A stretch of DNA of 64,000 bases from Megaustenia siamemsis (Eukaryota > Mollusca > Gastropoda > Stylommatophora > Ariophantidae), in assembly GCA_032433765.1 (NCBI GenBank), contig JAVIAB010000047.1, forward strand, positions 18,202,011 through 18,266,010, in the 5' to 3' direction. Below the pieces are notes generated by a model. The model made no database searches and was not told the origin of the DNA. It saw only the letters and a list, made by a program, of their open reading frames with translations. Shown one piece after another: positions 60,060 to 64,000 of this stretch (positions are counted from its first letter, which is position 1; every line of letters starts with the position of its first letter). The translations under genes were made by a program, and so were the position numbers.

Positions 60060-63000
60060 CATTACTACTGTAATGCTACCCTCTCTCTACGATAAAGAGA
60101 TTATCTTCCTTGATTGCCGCTCCTTCATTTTCTGCTCGATGATTACGTGTATTGGTACGTTTCATTATCTCTGCTTTACCAATAGCCATCTCCAGCCCCA
60201 TTTTGTCAGAGTTCATTTCCAGTTCCTGTAGCTCGCCGTTCATGTAAGCCTGGTCGTGTGAAAGGGGTGCAACAACATCAGCAAAATCCAAGTCCTCTCT
60301 GGTTGGTACCAAAGTGTCCACTGAAGTCCATTTCTTGTTCCCTGCCTGGTTGTCTTCATAATGCAACTGTTGCCAGGAGAAATAAACAGGGGAGACAACC
60401 ATCATCTTTGGCCCACGATAGTTTCTACTTTAAAACAATCGATGAGAGATTCACCATGTACTGTCTAACAAGTTATTTCTTCAAATATGACTTTTGTGGC
60501 TCATAATTTTGGATGGAAATCTGTAAAGCTCTAGCAGTTTTCCACATCTTCCTCCTATCTACAACATCAAAAGCTTTCTTGTATTCGATAAATGTTATCA
60601 CAAGTGAGCAGTTCCATTCTATAGAATGTTCCAATATGATTATAAGCATGGCATTGTGTTCATGATCTACTTTGTCTCGATCCTGCTTGCTTTTCTCTTA
60701 CTTTTTATCTGCTGATGTTTTTATTCCATTAAGCACGATTCTATTGAAGATCTTGCTATGAACTGAAAGCAGTAAAATGTCCCTCTAGTTCTTACATTCA
60801 TATATTTATTCTTTCTTTAGAAGTTTAATAAGATATACTTCTTCCAGTTATCTGGTAACATCTCTTCTTCCAAAATCTTGTTAATCTATTGTTACTGTTG
60901 TGTTAGCTAATAGTACCACTGCTGCAGAGACATTTAGTTCTGAGTCTTATCCCTTTTGATCCCTGAAACGCTGTCCTTAAATTCTGTCTTGCTTGGAGGT
61001 TGAGTGCTGATATCAAGTATACAATCTGGACCTGCTATTTTAAAAAAAATATTGTTCTTACTATGTGGTTTCTATTCTTCACATTATACAAATAATTTTG
61101 TCTTTCTTTAGTCAGCTTTTCAATTACGCTAGTGGCAAATTATTACAGCATTGTTCAGTGGCTTTAGTTTTTTCTTGTTTTACTTAATTTATTTCCCATT
61201 TCACTTCTGTCCTCATTTCCTGTTTTTCTCAGTCTCTCCAATGTGGTCTACTCCTTGTGTTGCTGTTTTTTTTAAATCCTAATGTCTTCTCACATACCTT
61301 ACTCTATATGTCTCTAACAGTTGTCCAGATAATGCGTGAACTGCGTGTATATCCTTCACATGTCTCTAAAGGTTGTCCAGATAATGCGTGAACTGTGTCT
61401 ATCTCCTTCACATGTTAATAACAGTTGTCCAGATAATGCGTGAACTGTGTCTATCTCCTTCACATGTTAATAGCAGTTGTCCAGATAATGCGTGAACTGT
61501 GTCTATCTCCTTCACATGTTTCTAACAGTTGTCCAGATAATGCGTGAACTGTGTCTATCTCCTTCACATGTTTCTAACAGTTGTCCAGATAATGCGTGAA
61601 CTGTGTCTATCTCCTTCACATGTTTCTAACAGTTGTCCAGATAATGCGTGAACTGTGTCTATCTCCTTCACATGTTTCTAACAGTTGTCCAGATAATGCG
61701 TGAACTGTGTCTATCTCCTTCACATGTTAATAGCAGTTGTCCAGATAATGCGTGAACTGTGTCTATCTCCTTCACATGTTAATAACAGTTGTCCAGATAA
61801 TGTGTGAACTGCGTGTATATCCTTCACATGTCTCTAAAAGTTGTCCAGATAATGCGTGAACTGTGTCTATCTCCTTCACATGTTTCTAACAGTTGTCCAG
61901 ATAATGCGTGAACTGTGTCTATCTCCTTCACATGTTAATAGCAGTTGTCCAGATAATGCGTGAACTGTGTCTATCTCCTTCACATGTTTCTAACAGTTGT
62001 CCAGATAATGCGTGAACTGTGTCTATCTCCTTCACATGTTTCTAACAGTTGTCCAGATAATGCGTGAACTGTGTCTATCTCCTTCACATGTTAATAGCAG
62101 TTGTCCAGATAATGCGTGAACTGTGTCTATCTCCTTCACATGTTAATAGCAGTTGTCCAGATAATGCGTGAACTGCGTGTATATCCTTCACATGTTTCTA
62201 ACAGTTGTCCAGATAATGCATGAACTGCGTGTATATCCTTCACATGTCTCTAACAGTTGTCCATATAATGCGTGAACTGTGTCTATCTCCTTCACATGTT
62301 AATAGCAGTTGTCCAGATAATGCGTGAACTGCGTGTATTTCCTTCACATGTTTCTAACAGTTGTCCAGATAATGCGTGAACTGCGTGTATATCCTTCACA
62401 TGTTTCTAACAGTTGTCCAGATAATGCGTGAACTGTGTGTATATCCTTCACATGTTTCTAACAGTTGTCCAGATAATGCGTGAACTGTGTCTATCTCCTT
62501 CACATGTTTCTAACAGTTGTCCAGATAATGCGTGAACTGAGTGTATATCCTTCACATGTTTCTAACAGTTGTCCAGATAATGCGTGAACTGTGTGTATAT
62601 CCTTCACATGTTTCTAGCAGTTGTCAGATAATGCGTGAACTGCGTGTATATCCTTCACATGTTTCTAGCAAGGCTTCAAATCCATTATTACATTCTATTT
62701 AACAGTTGTTTTGTGGTTTCTGGATCTTTAAGCAATTCCATGTTGTATTTTTCCCCTCTTACGTCTGTTTTATGATGTTTTTATAGTTTTAATTTCACCT
62801 TAGCAATCAGAGGATAGTCATCAGTCTCTACATCCGTACGTTAACGCCGACATCCAGTAAAGTTTCGTGAAAACTTCTGCTGATACAAATGTGGCCACTA
62901 TGAATCCTTTTGGTATAGTCTGGCGATACCCACGTGACATTCTGTAACATTGTGTATGAGAATGCGCTTTATCTTATCACTATGTCATTGAGAAAACACA

Positions 63001-63400
63001 GACCAGCCTGCATCTCAATTTAAATTTACTTTTCATAGACCATTTTTGCCGATAACTCATAAACAATATTAATTTGTCCCCTTTTTTAGCATTGAAATCT
63101 CCTATCAAGATAGTTCTATTCTCACCAATTTGTATCTCTCAGTCCCAAAATTTTTATTTTGCATTTTCTTCATTTCTCTGGCTAAGACCGCCTTATTATC
63201 TTCATAAAATGTCGTAAAATATAAAAATGCTACACGGTGTTATGGTTCTCGGGATATCGGTCTTACATCGTCCTTCTGGCTTTGATTTCATGATTTCAAC
63301 CTCTATGTTTCCAGAATCACACTTTTTCAAAGAATGGAGTAATTCATTTCTTTGTTTACGTTATTGTAGCCTCTAGAATCTTGTTAACATGTGACAGGTT
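60060..63400 (-). pseudogene. LINE family I, endonuclease to reverse transcriptase, with internal minisatellite
   Basis: Read on the minus strand: 63400-62690 is the endonuclease (RTILIGDFNAKKGDK; SGNIEVEIMKSKPEG; V.WVSPDY-like). A 52-bp minisatellite follows (62671-61310). Then from about 61250 come linker and reverse-transcriptase remnants (LSVHSKIFNRIVLNGIK, HNAMLIIILEHSIEWN, FIEYKKAFDVVDRRKMW), and at 60405-60076 the palm region LDFADVVAPLSHDQAYMN with SDKMGLEMAIGKAEIMKR. The second catalytic Asp of FADD is Val. Many frameshifts. CFDP2-like by its GDFNAK motif, but distinct from A-H. Confidence 0.75.
61310..62671. repeat. 52-bp minisatellite (about 26 copies) inside LINE I
   Basis: Tandem 52-bp units ACAGTTGTCCAGATAATGCG, TGAACTGTGTCTATCTCCTT and CACATGTTTCTA. 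Two linked variants alternate: TGTCTATCTCC/TTAATAGC and CGTGTATATCC/TCTCTAAC. In the minus frame of the LINE the unit can encode VKDIHAVHALSGQLL. 52 is not a multiple of 3, so the array destroys the reading frame. Confidence 0.95.
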
Positions 63401-63579
63401 GTTAGATCATGCTCCCAAACCTTCTCAGTCCCCTCTTTGACATGCGTGACAGGTTAGAGTGGCCCTGTTCTATACTACCTTAACCACGCATCAGTACCCC
63501 GGCAGTCAAAACGGGAGAAATCAGATAACATCTAACATGGGTTATTATGACAATTTATATGTTGATATATATATTTTTA

Positions 63580-63796
63580 AAAAAGTAAAGTACCCCCGTC
63601 ACGCCAAGTGGCGTATAGGAAATATGGTGTTAGTGACCATAAATTTTACAGACCCTCGGCACATGATTTTTGGGGTAATGTGGTTGGTATTATTTACCCA
63701 TTAAAGGCTGGGTGAACCGGAGCCGTCGGTTGGGATCGAACCCTACCACTTGTTCTTTGTAGCCCAGTTCACTAACCAATGAGCTATCGCGGCTCC
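63580..63796 (-). repeat. tRNA-derived SINE (family 1), best-preserved head
   Basis: The head on the minus strand (63796-63719, 78 nt) folds like a tRNA: acceptor strands GGAGCCG (63796-63790) and CGGCTCC (63725-63719) pair perfectly over 7 bp. The A box TAGCTCATTGG is at 63786-63776 and the B box GGTTCGATCCC at 63742-63732. The body has the family 1 words (AACACCATATTTCC, ATTACCCCAAAAATC) and ends GTGACGGGGGTACTTTAC followed by TTTTTT. Because the body matches two other dispersed copies, this is a SINE rather than a tRNA gene. Confidence 0.9.
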
Positions 63797-63847
63797 TGAT
63801 ATATTATAATGTGGTATATTATACTACACTTGCCATGCCAAACATAA

Positions 63848-63957
63848 TATATATATATATATATTAGCATACAATACAATACAATACAATGCAATACAAT
63901 ACAATACAATACAATACAATACAATACAATACAATACAATACAATGCAAGGCAATAG
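63848..63957. repeat. AT and ACAAT microsatellites
   Basis: Short ATATAT run (63848-63864), then about 80 bp of ATACA/ACAAT pentanucleotide repeats with a few GCAAT variants. Confidence 0.93.
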
Positions 63958-64000
63958 ACCGTGTTGGGCATGACGCCAGGGGCAGCTGCCCACAGTGGGA

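Noticed and set aside
63719..63796. A functional tRNA gene
   Set aside because: The head folds like a tRNA, but its downstream body is shared with two dispersed copies; it is a SINE.

Overview
This window is animal nuclear DNA, AT-rich and packed with repeats. There is no prokaryotic gene organisation. A gastropod mollusc, probably a heterobranch snail or slug, is my best guess. The reasons are an EGF plus F5/8C (fucolectin-like) gene remnant, expanded Ig-superfamily exons, many CFDP2/RTE-like LINE fragments, and mariner, piggyBac, hAT and DD82E 'Sailor'-type DNA transposons. The assignment rests on family resemblance only.

The most important result is one multi-exon host gene on the minus strand, from 47202 down to 17706. 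Seven coding exons join in frame with GT..AG splice sites: signal peptide (47202-47136), Ig-like domain 1 (43329-43024), Ig-like domain 2 split over two exons (36781-36669 and 33683-33470), Ig-like domain 3 split over two exons (27796-27575 and 25094-25023), and a C-terminal hydrophobic exon with a stop codon (17803-17706). The model is 1092 nt, 363 residues. It ends in a hydrophobic stretch with no cytoplasmic tail, so a GPI-anchor signal or a tail-less membrane anchor is likely. A diverged duplicate of its last exon and preceding intron lies at 57929-57778 on the same strand, so this looks like a tandem cluster of Ig-type surface or secreted proteins. About 28 of the 29.5 kb of the gene is intron, and nearly all of that intron is mobile or tandem-repeat DNA.

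Layout. 1-17.7 kb (downstream of the Ig gene): a 28-bp minisatellite, LINE remnants, a complete hAT element with 8-bp target duplication (3934-6365), a pentanucleotide satellite, a nearly intact LINE reverse transcriptase (10442-11549), a mariner with an unbroken 356-aa transposase (11651-12987), a LINE nested in a LINE with a 15-bp target duplication, and a 22-29 bp minisatellite. 17.7-47.2 kb (Ig gene introns): a 26-bp hairpin minisatellite, an inverted repeat pair, a complete piggyBac with a frameshifted transposase (22332-24990), a complete Sailor-like element with an unbroken transposase (28159-30273), a three-copy 260-bp tandem repeat with AATAAA and oligo(A), a long LINE (37755-40430), an EGF/F5-8C pseudogene, and a 2.5-kb 32-bp minisatellite. 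47.2-64 kb: a possible solo LTR, LINE copies including the longest open reverse transcriptase (453 aa), tRNA-derived SINEs, a minisatellite grown from a LINE 3' end, the second Ig-gene terminal exon, and a LINE carrying a 52-bp minisatellite between its endonuclease and reverse-transcriptase parts.

Interactions. Most elements are nested, and several LINE 3' ends meet tail to tail at trinucleotide tails. At least one SINE-like repeat shares its 3' end with a LINE in the window, as expected if that LINE mobilises it. LINE family letters (A, B, C, D, G, H, I, R) and short-repeat letters (E, F, K, M, N) are my own labels for this window only.
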